From contig CM030931.1 in NCBI GenBank assembly GCA_018136815.1, positions 8,773,153-8,837,152 of the forward strand: a DNA stretch of 64,000 nucleotides, read 5' to 3'. Both the position numbers and the translations under genes were made by a program. This document shows positions 17,587 through 27,600 of this stretch, piece after piece. A model generated the notes under the pieces. It did no database searches, was not told where the DNA came from, and worked only from the letters and a program-made list of their open reading frames with translations. The DNA comes from Isochrysis galbana (Eukaryota; Haptophyta; Isochrysidales; Isochrysidaceae). Position 1 is the first letter of the stretch; each line of letters begins with the position of its first letter.

Positions 17587-19746
17587 TTAAAAAAAAACTT
17601 CTTAATATTCTCGCCGCGCGCGCGACCTCGCACCCTTACTGTGCAGCCACGTCCGCTCCTCTCCCCCCCCTCCACCTGCCTTGCGGCCCGTCCCTCGTGC
17701 GCTACCTAGGGGCTGGGTGTGTGGGGTTTCCTGCAGCAGACGGCGTGTTCCGATCCCCGATAGGTTGTCCTCCTCTTCCTCCTGCGCCATCGGGCTATCG
17801 GTTGTTATTATATTGTATCGTGTGTCAGTGAGGTAGACGGTTGGTTCACGGTGTGGCCGAGGACGAGGGTCTGGTATGCAGGAGGGCCGCGGGTTGGGTT
17901 TGTGCGCTGTTATGCGAGTCTCTCCGCTATGCGGAGCGCTTGCGCTACCGCGGATAGGTTTGTGCCCAGCGATAGTGTGTCTTTGTCGTTGATTGTGAAA
18001 ACGGGGGCGCATAGTTCACGCGGGGACTTGAGTTTAGGTTTCCTCCCTTGGGAGGCCTTGTTTGTGCGTGCGGTCGAGGGCCTGTCTGGGGGCACGAGGC
18101 CTCTGGCGAGGATCGTGAATCTGCTGAGAGTCTTTTCGATTACCGGTACTTGGTGAAAGGTGTAGTTGTCAAATTCTACTCTGTAGAAGTCGCCTATTAT
18201 GTACCTCCACGCTATGAGGTAAAGAGCTTTGAGGCTATCGGGCGTCGTTGTGTTCGGGTATGCGAATAGCCTGTCTTTGATTTTCTGGACTGTTGATCTT
18301 TTTTTCTCGGGCGTGTAGCCCGTCACAGCTTCGATGGTTTGGAAGATTTGCTGCGTGGATGGGCATCTGGCGAGGTGAGTCGAGTTTTCGCGGTGTTTCC
18401 TGCACAGTCTGCATCTCGTGGTGGTCGCCGTGTCGAACCGGTTACGCGTGCCTAACCTCCTATGGGTGATGTGTTTAAAGTGAGGATGTTTGTCCGTGTG
18501 TTTGAGCAGCGGGTGAGTGTAGAGTTTTGCCACGTGTGTCCATTCGCCTCGGGTCATCCCGAGTTTACGAGCCCACGTCTCGCGGGCCGGCTGAGGCTTG
18601 GCGTTGGGGTCGCTGTTGTGGTGTTCACGCGTTATGTCAGACACGGTGATTTGGTCCAGTTGTTTTTTGTCGTTGAGTGTATATTCATCCGCTAGCGGGA
18701 ATTCTAAGTGCCTCGGGCCCTTTAGCCCGCCTTCCCATCTGGCAGGCGTGTGGTATAGCGTCTCTTCCCCCGGTTTTGCCACCTCGGTGGTGTTTGTGGC
18801 TTCTCCCAGATAGTTAGTGTCCGTGAATATCCATATATTATTCATTTTAGTGATGTATGTGTCATCTTCGGACACCTTGATCTCCCTCGCTTCTTCTTCC
18901 GGCGGGGTTGCGTCGTCTGAATGTTTCTGTCGCGAATTGGAGGCGGCTGAGGCCGGAGGCGGGGCTGCTTGCGCCGTTTCTAGGAGTCTCGCGGCGTGAC
19001 TTACCACGCACTCCCACGAGTTTAAGAATTCCTTTTTGTTTATTTTGGATCCTTCGTGGAAGAAGGTCTCGGGGAGGTGTTCCACGTATTGTGCGCAATC
19101 CTCTTGAGTGTAAGGCACTGTGAATTTGTCGTCCTTGTATACGTTGTGCGCGACGTGCGTGTTTAGGGATTCCCGGCCACCCGGCCTCGAGTCGCGCTGC
19201 CGTGGCAGCGCGACCGTCACCGGGGTGGGAGGGGCCTCTGCCATAAGGCATGCCCATGGAGGATGTGGCAGTGTGATCGTGGTGGTTGGGTGGCGGAGAC
19301 TGCAGCCTGCCTGCCCCCATGGGGGTGGCCAGCATGGCTGCCTTGTTGGGTGTGGCCGAGGCCACGGGCCGCGGGGTGCGACCGGGGTCGCACACACCTG
19401 CTTGGCCTCTGGCGGCGGACGCGGCCGCTTCGACTGCGACAGGTCCATGGGGGCTGGGGGGCCGCCCTCGGCGGGGGGCCCGAAGGAGAGGAGAGGCTCG
19501 CTGGCGCGCTCCATCGCGTCTAACTATAAAGTTAGTTGCCGAAATGTTCCTATTCGGTGTGTTAGCGGCCTCGAAGAAATTCAACCAGCTGCGTACATCG
19601 TCCGATAATAGGGTTGCGTCAGTTTCGTAGATGTACACAGTCAACAACATAGCTGCTGTAGGGGGAGTGAAGGGAAGCGGGCGAGGCTGCGAAGATACTG
19701 TGCAGGGTCGCGCGCGCGGCGAGAGTATAAAGAAGTTTTTTTTATA
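17587..19746 (-). mobile_element. TIR element A (about 2.16 kb) with a zinc-knuckle ORF
   Basis: The left end reads AAAAAAAAACTTCTTAATA followed by TTCTCGCCGCGCGCGCGACC. The right end (about 19698-19746), reverse-complemented, gives nearly the same sequence with small indels, so TIRs of about 45 bp bound the element. It carries one long minus-strand ORF. Its termini match the poly-A/CTTCTTAA ends of two further elements in the window (29349 and 61923/62638). No transposase motif was seen. A TA-type target duplication is possible but not certain. The element abuts the truncated gypsy element on its left. Confidence 0.7.
17910..19514 (-). CDS. TIR-element protein with RT-type zinc knuckle, function unknown
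   Basis: 534 aa. The first ~200 residues are Pro/Ala/His-rich. The C-terminal half has HRRLGTRNRF (about 351-360) followed by C368-X2-C371-X8-H380-X3-C384. This is the arrangement of the zinc-binding segment found after RNase H/RT in LINE-type reverse transcriptases (zf-RVT), but no RT is present. Beyond it, LIAWRYIIGDFYR (about 433-445) and the last ~30 residues (APVFTINDKD ... AQALRIAE) are shared with the protein at 29656-30342. An overlapping minus-strand frame at 19650-19515 reads well (ATLLSDDVRSWLNFFEA) and may be the true N-terminus, displaced by a frameshift. It could be a nucleic-acid-binding factor used for mobilisation; that is inference. Confidence 0.6.
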   Translation of the reverse strand: MERASEPLLSFGPPAEGGPPAPMDLSQSKRPRPPPEAKQVCATPVAPRGPWPRPHPTRQPCWPPPWGQAGCSLRHPTTTITLPHPPWACLMAEAPPTPVTVALPRQRDSRPGGRESLNTHVAHNVYKDDKFTVPYTQEDCAQYVEHLPETFFHEGSKINKKEFLNSWECVVSHAARLLETAQAAPPPASAASNSRQKHSDDATPPEEEAREIKVSEDDTYITKMNNIWIFTDTNYLGEATNTTEVAKPGEETLYHTPARWEGGLKGPRHLEFPLADEYTLNDKKQLDQITVSDITREHHNSDPNAKPQPARETWARKLGMTRGEWTHVAKLYTHPLLKHTDKHPHFKHITHRRLGTRNRFDTATTTRCRLCRKHRENSTHLARCPSTQQIFQTIEAVTGYTPEKKRSTVQKIKDRLFAYPNTTTPDSLKALYLIAWRYIIGDFYRVEFDNYTFHQVPVIEKTLSRFTILARGLVPPDRPSTARTNKASQGRKPKLKSPRELCAPVFTINDKDTLSLGTNLSAVAQALRIAERLA

Positions 19747-21336
19747 GTTGGTCGCGATGGAGCGCGCTGGCGCCGGCGCGCCTCTCCTCTCCTTTATTTG
19801 TTGTATTCAGGCCTTTTGGCATGAATATTTCGGCACGAGTACGAGCCGTCTTCGCTATATGCCGTCTTCTATGTTCGCCGTGGTCGCGCACGGCGTGCAG
19901 ATTCGGTTTATTTACATTTCACGGGGCATTTGTAAAAAAAACAACCAAACCTGAGGTTGCAGCCTCTCAGTGACAGCGACAGCGAGAGCGGCGGTGCGGT
20001 GCTCGCCGCGGCTGGGTGGTCTCCAGATGTAGCGAAGTGGGATAGCGACGAGAATACAGATGCCGAGGATGATTGGATGTGGATGGCGGACGAGGCAGTT
20101 GACCCAAGCGCCGATGTGATAAAGTTGCTAATTTCCTGATTGACGCGTGTGAACGTGAGAAAACACAATATACAATATCAATACCGTAAGCGTAGTATAG
20201 TAGAAGTAGAGAGAGAGAGTAGAGAGAGGAGACGCATGCAGCAGCCGTGGCTATAGATGTGTGAGTGCGTGCGCGCATGCGCGGGGGGCGCGCGCCGCGC
20301 GCCGCGCCGCGCACGCCCCTTAGAGGGGGCCTTTGTGGCCACAAAGGAGGGAGGGTTTGTTTGAAACACGGTGGCGGTGATAAACATAAACACTGTTTTT
20401 GACCTCCAAAAAAAAACCCTGTTCCTGTGTGTTTCACAGCTAGAAATTGTTCACGCGTCTAAGGTAAGAAATGCAGGTAACAGAACTGGGCCCCTCTGCA
20501 TTCCCTTCCCCCCCCCCTCTGCTTCTGCACTTCACCCCCCTCTGCCTCTGCAGTTCCTCCCCCCCCTCCGGAGTCCCCCCCCCCCCTCCGCAGCTCTCTG
20601 TGTGCTGGATGCGCGCGCCATGGCCCCCTTCTGAGGGGCCCCTCGGGGCCCCCCAGAGGGCCAGCCAGGGCAGCTCAAGGGGCAGTGGAGGCGTGGGCAG
20701 TGGGTAGTGCCCCTGGCCTCTCCTGCCTCTCCCTCGCTCGCCTCGCTCGCCTCGCTCGCCCTGGGTGCCCTCTTGGCGGCCTTGGTGGTTTGTGGCTCAG
20801 TGGTGAAGGGGGGGGGTCAGTACGAGCGAGGGCCAGTGCAGGCGAGTGCGTGCGGCGCGCGGCGCGCGCTCGGCGAAGGTCTAGGCCAGAACGATGTCAG
20901 CTCAGCCCCTGACAGCAGGCAAGGGCGCGCTGAGGGCCTGAGGTTGCTTGTGCAGGCCCACCCAGGGGGTGTCTGCGAGGGAGAGATGGGGGCACGAGGC
21001 CCCCATTGGCCTCCTACTTATGAAAGTAGTTTGAGGGGAGGAGGGGAGTCGAGCGAGTGGGGGGCGCGCGAGGCCCCCCTCCATCCTACATGGCGACCAA
21101 TCATAAGATTAGTTAGTTATTACAAGTTACAATTATGTGTGGAATGTGAACCCTTATGTCGGAGTGGCATCGGCAAAAAAGGGAAGCGAGGGTTTCAATC
21201 TCTTGCCAACAACTTGAAGCATGCGCCATAACACCTACACCCACAGCCATTGGCCGCCCTCTCAGAGAGGTGTGCGATCAGGGAGGAATACACCAGAGGA
21301 ATGAGTTTGATCGACGGATTGTGATTCGCTACTCCT
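19747..21336. other. Gene-poor interval with GC-rich and C-rich low complexity
   Basis: At 19755-19795 a stretch resembles the start of the TIR-element ORF in opposite orientation (MERAGAGAPLLSF against MERASEPLLSF). A 60-aa acidic frame (19957-20139, +) with a DSDSES/DSDENTDAEDD composition may be a remnant. A perfect 18-bp palindrome CCTTTGTGGCCACAAAGG lies near 20330, next to a GC-only stretch at 20280-20320. C-runs fill 20500-20600. I see no supported gene. Confidence 0.4.
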
Positions 21337-22466
21337 TTAATTGAGCGCATTCAATTTCCATGGCGGCATGGGCAGCCCCGCAGCGCACTCTCCTGTCCCT
21401 GTCGTGTTGACCGGGTGGTTTAGCGCACGGAGGTAAGTACTGTAAGCCAACCGTGGATCACACGTGATGCGGTCGAACATACAATTGTCCTCGTGGAAGC
21501 CTGTGGAGGAAGTGTGGCATGCGACGCGCCGCGTGGAGCAAGCCGCATTTGCCGCCATATTGGTAGTTGCACTCGCCTGAGCTGCGAGGTTGGCCACCTC
21601 TCTCTTACCCGTGTCTTGTCTCTTGCGCCTACTCCACCCTTCCCACTTGGCATGTATCAGCGAATTCTCTAGGAGCCCGGGAATGGGTTGATCAAAATTG
21701 TTTGTCGGGTACTTCTCCATCCACACGCCTACGGGTGCCAGATCGTCTGGGCAGCCGAGACGCAGCTGAGAAAGAAAGGAGAGCTCGAGGGCGTAGGCAT
21801 CAAGGCGATGGGGAAGGGCAACGTAATTGAGATGCCACTCGATCAGCATAGAGTGGAGGCGGCAGAGCGTGACGTGTGAGTGCGCCAATAACCACGGGAG
21901 GAGGGTGTACTCCATCCCCTCAACATCGAGCTTGAGGAAGTTGTACCGTCCCCCTCCTGAGAGCTTGTCGCGTAGAAAGGCTGCGAAGTCAACCATCGGC
22001 ACCAATGTCTTTTTATGGGATGTAGTGTCTTCCTCTCTTATCTCCTCCGCGTGAGTGCTGACGGAGCCCACTTTGCCGATCATCTCCACCATGCCAGCGC
22101 GCCGGCCGACGGCGAGAGGGAGGAAGGTGGCGTTCATTCGCGTGGCGAGTTGCATAAGCGATTCTTTGAAGACGGGTTGAGGCTCAAAGAAGAAGACAGA
22201 GAGCGACTGACCCCGCTTGGGGGCTTCGCGCATGGCGGTCTCCCACTGCGAGGTCCATCTGAGAAGGTGGGAAAGGGGGAAGAGGGAATGGAGAAAATGA
22301 GGTACGAGGACGACACATGGAGGAGGACGAAGCGGAGGGAGGGGGAGGGAGCGGGCGTAGTAGGGAAGGCAGCGAGGGACGGGAGAGCAAGGAGGAAGAC
22401 GGGGAGTGAAAGGGAGACGGTGGAGGGGGAGGAAGACGGGATCAGAAGAGATTGAAGAATTCCCAT
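21337..22466 (-). CDS. FkbM-family (Methyltransf_21) methyltransferase, 5' structure uncertain
   Basis: A SAM-dependent methyltransferase of the FkbM type, which transfers methyl groups to hydroxyls, often on sugars or polyketides. The substrate cannot be read. The core exon probably starts at 22258 after a TTCTCAG acceptor. It contains VFFFEPQPVF, LPLAVGRRAGMVEM, then NFLKLDVEGMEYTLLPWLL and MLIEWH, the hallmark FkbM blocks. A Cys-rich extension (CSTRRVACHTS ... CMFDRITCDP) and a stop at 21337 follow. Upstream, an ATG at 22466 opens a hydrophobic stretch (SLSLPVFLLALPSL) that could be a signal anchor in a first exon, but the donor site is not clear. The gene lies tail-to-head with the copia element, whose stop is at 22811. 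Confidence 0.65.
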
Positions 22467-22810
22467 GTTGTATGTATACGTCCCTCTTCGATGTGGGAGC
22501 GAATAATAGAAGGTGAGGTGGCCGTCCCCTTCTCGCTCTCGGTCTCCCCATCCACCACCCTCTTTTCACTCTAAGCTCTCCTCCCAGCTCCGCGTTCCTC
22601 TTCCTCCCTCCTCTTTGATGAATTTGGGAGCAAGTAGCGGAGGGAGGGAAAAGAGCAAAGGCGGGGGCACCCCCTCGCCTCACATTGTTTGCTCCCCCGC
22701 ATTCATCGACGAGAAAGGAAAGACACGGTGAAGGGGAGAGAGTGGGGAGAGAGAGTCGGGGGGGAGAGTCGGGGGGGCCAAACAGGGATATTCGATATCG
22801 CTGCACAAAC

Positions 22811-25090
22811 TCAAACTTTTTCATTGAGAAGGGAAGAACGGTGACGGAGGAAGGTGTTCTTGTCAAGGCATTTAGTAAAAATGTCGGCGGTCATCATCGA
22901 AGTAGATATCCAGTGTGGGACAGAGATGTGATGGAGAAATTGTTCTCGAGCATATAGCAGCCAGCGAACATAGTGGCGAGTACGAGCCGTTACTCCGGGG
23001 TTCTTGATCGAGTCACGAGTCGCTGAGTTGTCAGTGAAGATGCGGATTGGAAGTTGCTGGGGGTTGTCAAGAAATTCAAACAGATGGAGAGTAAATTGAA
23101 GGTTCCGAGCGGCTAGCGCATATACAGCGGTTTCAGCTTCAGCAGATGATTGGGCGACTAGCTTGAGTTTCTTGGATTGGTATGAAATCGATGCTCCCCC
23201 ATACTTGATGGTGTAGCCGGCAAAGGGTTTGGCTAAAGAGCCCCAAGATGAGTCAGCATATACTTCCAGAGTCCCTTTTGATCCTTCGTAGGTGAGTCCA
23301 AGGTTTTTGGTATGATGAAGATAGCTGACAACACTGAGGGCGGCGTCATAATTTTGGGGAGACGGGTCCTGCATAAACTGGCAAAGGAAAGAGACATGAA
23401 ACGAGATGTCTGGGCGAGTGATGGTTACCCATAACAGCGAACCCATAAGTTGCAGGTAGGACTTAGATCGCATACGAGACCTGTCGACGTCTGAGTTAGC
23501 TCCCGATAGCTTGTGAAATTCTTCAATTCGCGACTGACATATGGGAGTGGTGAATGATTTGCTTGTGCGTTCGCTTAGGAAATTGGTAGCTACCTCTTCA
23601 ATGTATTTGGTTTGGCATAGAGTTATCTCACGGACCGACCGATGACGGGTGATTTCAAAGCCAAGGAATCGAGAAGGCTCACCAATGATGCTTACATTAA
23701 ACCTTTTGGAGTATTGACAGATAAATTCGTCGACTAATCCTCGGCGCCCCTTGGGAAATCTGACCAGCATGTTGTCAACATACAAGGCTAAGTAGATAGT
23801 GGAGCCATCTTCGTTCTGACGCTTGAAGAAATTAGGTTCAACAACAGATTGTTGGAAGCCAATTTTGGTGAGAGTAGCCGTATTGGTGATCATGTATTGG
23901 TAGCCAGCTTGTTTCGTGCCCTCAAGCGGCGCAAGTAACAAGCATGCAGCATAATTCGGGTCCTCAAATCCGGTTGGTTGGACTATGTAGAGCGGGTTTC
24001 CATCCATATCAGCTGACGAGAACGCCTTCACGGTGTCTATTTCCAAAAGATCGTCATCTGCTTCATTGGTGAGAGCTAAGAAGATCCTAGAACTCTCATG
24101 TCGCAGTGTCCCGCAGAAGGTTTCGGTGAAGTCGACCCCTGGCACCTGGCTGTAGCCACATGCAACCCATCTGGCCTTGAAGCGCTCAACAGAGCCGTCC
24201 GGGTTGTACTTGACCTTGTACACCCACTTACCTTTCATTGGTTTGCGTCCAGCAGGGATCTCTTCTGCCTTGACCAGTTTCCAGGCCCTGTTGGTCTCAT
24301 ACTTCCCGGTGACATCCTCCTGCATCGCCTCACGCCATTTCTCTGCATAAACTGGGTCGCTGACGGCCTCCTTGAACGACCGGGGCTCTGGGATGGGTCC
24401 AGTAGGAGTTGCTGCCATGAGTGCCTGTGCAATTTCTGGAGACACAGACATGGATGACTCCCCCACGACCGAAGCGGTCGCAGATGACGAGGTGGCAGCA
24501 GCGAGAGGGTCGGTGCCGGCGGGGGTGACGGCCGAGGATGGCAGGAGCGGCGGCGGGGCTCGTTCGAGTGCGGAGAGTCGGCGTGATGGGGTGGGGAGGG
24601 AGGCACCATCGGTGGCGCGACGGACGAGGGGGGGGGGCATTGCGGGCGAAGAACGGCGGGAGACCTCAGCGAAGGACGTGAAAGAAGATTCCTGAAAGCA
24701 TACGTCAACGGCAGTGGTTATTCTACGAAGCGAGGGTATATATACGAAGAAACCACGACGACGAGCGTCCCAGCCGAGATGTACTGCGGGGAAGCGCCGA
24801 GGAGCAAGCTTGGGAACAGGGTCTGCAACATGTACGAAGCAATCGCAAAGCATTACGCGAAAACGAGTCAGCGGAGTGGGAGGGCGTCGGGGGTCTGCTC
24901 TGCCCCACGGAACTTCGGGCGGAGAGAATGCATAGGATGGGAGAGAATTCGAGATAGCAACCGCCTGTGACATGAGAAAAGGCCACAAGGTGGTGAAGAA
25001 AACATCGTGACCCGCATGCGCCAACATGACGCGCATGCTGCGGAGCAATACCCCCCAGCCTCTCTCCGCGATTCCATTGGTCTGTGGGAG
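22811..25090 (-). CDS. pol: Copia Pol, C-terminal part: end of integrase, RT, RNase H
   Basis: The frame begins with PQTNGIAERGW, the conserved block carrying the last integrase Glu. RT follows: WKLVKAEEIPAGRKPMKGKWVYKVK, FKARWVACGYSQVPGVDFTETF and LEIDTVKAFSS. The active-site box is YLALYVDNMLV, where copia elements have YVDD; the Asn codon is at 23771-23773. RNase H shows VYADSSWG, SSAEAETAVYALA, IFTDNSAT and HYVRW..AREQ. The last residues are HRSSLLNEKV. The Asp-to-Asn change removes one of the two paired catalytic aspartates, so this copy is probably inactive in reverse transcription, unless the base is an error. Confidence 0.88.
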   Translation of the reverse strand, partial: LPQTNGIAERGWGVLLRSMRVMLAHAGHDVFFTTLWPFLMSQAVAISNSLPSYAFSPPEVPWGRADPRRPPTPLTRFRVMLCDCFVHVADPVPKLAPRRFPAVHLGWDARRRGFFVYIPSLRRITTAVDVCFQESSFTSFAEVSRRSSPAMPPPLVRRATDGASLPTPSRRLSALERAPPPLLPSSAVTPAGTDPLAAATSSSATASVVGESSMSVSPEIAQALMAATPTGPIPEPRSFKEAVSDPVYAEKWREAMQEDVTGKYETNRAWKLVKAEEIPAGRKPMKGKWVYKVKYNPDGSVERFKARWVACGYSQVPGVDFTETFCGTLRHESSRIFLALTNEADDDLLEIDTVKAFSSADMDGNPLYIVQPTGFEDPNYAACLLLAPLEGTKQAGYQYMITNTATLTKIGFQQSVVEPNFFKRQNEDGSTIYLALYVDNMLVRFPKGRRGLVDEFICQYSKRFNVSIIGEPSRFLGFEITRHRSVREITLCQTKYIEEVATNFLSERTSKSFTTPICQSRIEEFHKLSGANSDVDRSRMRSKSYLQLMGSLLWVTITRPDISFHVSFLCQFMQDPSPQNYDAALSVVSYLHHTKNLGLTYEGSKGTLEVYADSSWGSLAKPFAGYTIKYGGASISYQSKKLKLVAQSSAEAETAVYALAARNLQFTLHLFEFLDNPQQLPIRIFTDNSATRDSIKNPGVTARTRHYVRWLLYAREQFLHHISVPHWISTSMMTADIFTKCLDKNTFLRHRSSLLNEKV

Positions 25091-27600
25091 TCTGCAATAG
25101 AAAAGGAACGACGAATGCCGAGCTCCGAGCAGAAAGCGTCGATTGATGACGCAGTGAATTCGGTGCCATTATCCGTGTGCCATTGATCAACAACGCCCGG
25201 TATGGACGTTTTAGTTAGAAGATAGGCGTGGTCCCCGACATACGTCTGAGCTGCAAGGAGGACATCGGAAGAAGATTTGTGCTTCAGGAAGTAAACAGCC
25301 GCGAGCCGTGAGTACATGTCAATGAAGATGATAGCAAAACGAAGTCCAGACGGCGAGGGAGGGAAAGGCCCGCATGTATCAGATACAACTTTCTCGCCGA
25401 AATGTTTGTATTGTTGTGTATTGGGCGGGATTCTTTTGTGCGGCGAGCGGCGTTGGTTTTCAAAGCATGCTTTACAATCTAACTTCTGGGTTGAAGCGTG
25501 GGCATTGGAGACTCCTCTCGAGAGCATGGCAGAACGAATTCGGTGAACGTTGAAATGGCCGAGCCTAGCATGCCACAAGTATGGAGACGGCGGCTCGTCA
25601 TTAGTATCTGCGATGGCGGCCAGAGCAGTGTCGAAATTGAGAATGTAGTGATGGCCTGAAGCAGCCATAGAGGCCAATTCCCCACCGGGTAATTGGAGAT
25701 GGCACTCTTGGTTTAGAAATGTGGAGATGTTATCGTTCTCATACCCAGCTCGACAGCTGAAGAGCCTAGCCGCTAGGCCAGGGACAACCCTGACCCCGGT
25801 GAGGCGGACGGGGACACGCCTATGGACATAGGCACCGTCCGCGAGACGAAGGCGCGTATCAACAACGATTGTCATGTCGCCAATTTTGGAGATGGGTAGG
25901 CGGCGTCCGTCGCCAATAACTATGAAGGTGCCCGGGTTGTCATCAGTGACACGGTCTAGTTCGGTCTCATCGGCAATACAGTGTTTCGTGGCCCCACAAT
26001 CAACTATGAAGGATAGCTGCCGGGCGTTGGCTGAGTGTGAGAGCAGCGCGGTGTCGAGGCCGGCCGTACACGGATATGCATTCTGAAACCAAGCTAACAT
26101 TCGCCGAAGGAGAGCCCAGATGTTATGTAAACAGCCTCGCAAACAATAACAATAAAGCGATGAGGATGAGGGTTCGATTCCGTCTCCGGGCGGGTATGAA
26201 ACTGATAGATTCGAGGTCTGAACAGCAAAGGCGGTGTCGTCAATAATGTCACTCCATTCATCCCCAGCGGCCAAGTGGACGGCGTCGGAAGGCGCGTTGG
26301 TAGTATTAGTATTAGAATCATTCGCCTCAGTGGCATCAGATAACACGTAGGCCGAGTTTCCTCGGCCTCGCCCTTGCTTTGTGTGTTGTGAATTGTTACC
26401 TTTGCCCCTTCCTCGACTCGCTTTTGCCCGTGTGGCGGTATGGGACTGCAGGGCGGCTATCCAATCGTGGATAGTGACGGAGTGATCAGCCGGAGTTGGA
26501 CACACGTTCGCCTGATGCCCAGAACCTTGACAGCGATAGCACCTAGCCGCCTTTAGTGCCTGGCTAGACGTCAGGATGGCCCTTTGTGGCGGAGGTTCCG
26601 ACTTCGCCACTAGTGCCGTTTCTTTCGAGTATGAGGCATCGGGACGGACACCACCACCTGTCGCCCGCCTGCCTCCTTCCTTCGGAATTGATATGGCTCC
26701 TTGATTGAATTTGATCTTCCATAGAGGTTGTAAATCAGCTTTGAGTTTGAGCGCATCCCTCTCGTTGTTAGACCAATACTTGCGCTGAGAGGGAGGAGCA
26801 GCTATCTCTTCTTGACATTTGTGAGCCAAAGACTCAGATATGTCCGGTGTGATGCAAGAGAGAACTTTGATGACTAGTTGATCGTTCGATTTTTGTTTAT
26901 TTGAGGGCCTTTTCGCATTGAGACTATGAAGATGCGCGATAAGGTTGGTAATGGAGTGTTCATTAATACCGATCATGAGGAGGGAGACTGAGTCCCACTC
27001 AACATCATGCTCCATTAATGTGAGGTCGTCGACATCTTGATGACATTGCTGATAGAGGATCCTATACGCTTTAGCCCCATCATGAGGAGCCTGGGACGTT
27101 AGCATCTCGCGTATGTTAGAGTTAGAGATGTGCTCCATAAGGTAGGAGAACAAGATCCTCTTCCTTTTAATGTGGTCATTGAGTTGCTGCCTTGCTGCCG
27201 TCCTAACCGACCCATCAGCATTGTGAAATTGAAACATTGGCAGTCCACCGAAGATCGCTCGGTCAGCGCTAGGGTCCTGTTCAATATAGCCCCCAACGTC
27301 AAGTCCCAACATACAGGTCGTGAGGTCCGCATCACCAATGTAGTCTCGTGAGAACGCGTTGCCAAAGTCGCGGCAGAAGAGCTCAAAAGGACGGCCAGGA
27401 GTGCCGTCGAATGGTCGACAACGAAACTTGCGGGAGTCATAGTCATCCAAGTTAGACTCTCCCATCATAAATGCACAATCAACTTGGGAATCAATTTCAA
27501 TATCGGGTTGTTGTATTTGTTGTTGATGTTGACGCGTCGGGTCCGGCGAGGAGTATGGGGTTGCATTCGGCGCCGAGTTGTGCTGATGGGGAGGCATCAT
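25086..27600 (-). CDS. gag-pol: Copia Gag, protease and N-terminal integrase (frameshifted)
   Basis: The start is taken at the Met pair at 27600 (MMPPHQHN), after a leader. A Gln-rich N-terminus leads to a Gag region (FRCRPFDGTPGRPFELFCRDF). A CCHC knuckle CYRCQGSGHQANVCP follows, then basic RG-rich sequence. Protease has FIVDCGATKHC, with DCG in place of the usual DSG/DTG. Pre-integrase and integrase show YLWHARLGHFNVHRI, CKACFENQRR, SDTCGPF and WHTDNGTEF. Near 25086-25092 the frame leaves the integrase path; one extra base would restore it. The same frame stays open to 24868, but that part is out of phase. Confidence 0.85.

Noticed and set aside
24235-24708. Alternative frames within the copia linker between integrase and RT
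   Set aside because: Shadow of the Ser/Pro-rich linker; the RT frame reads through.
26100-26185. Functional tRNA gene
   Set aside because: The B-box and acceptor pairing are good, but the D-arm and anticodon arm are not convincing and a T-stem pair is mismatched; kept only as a finding.
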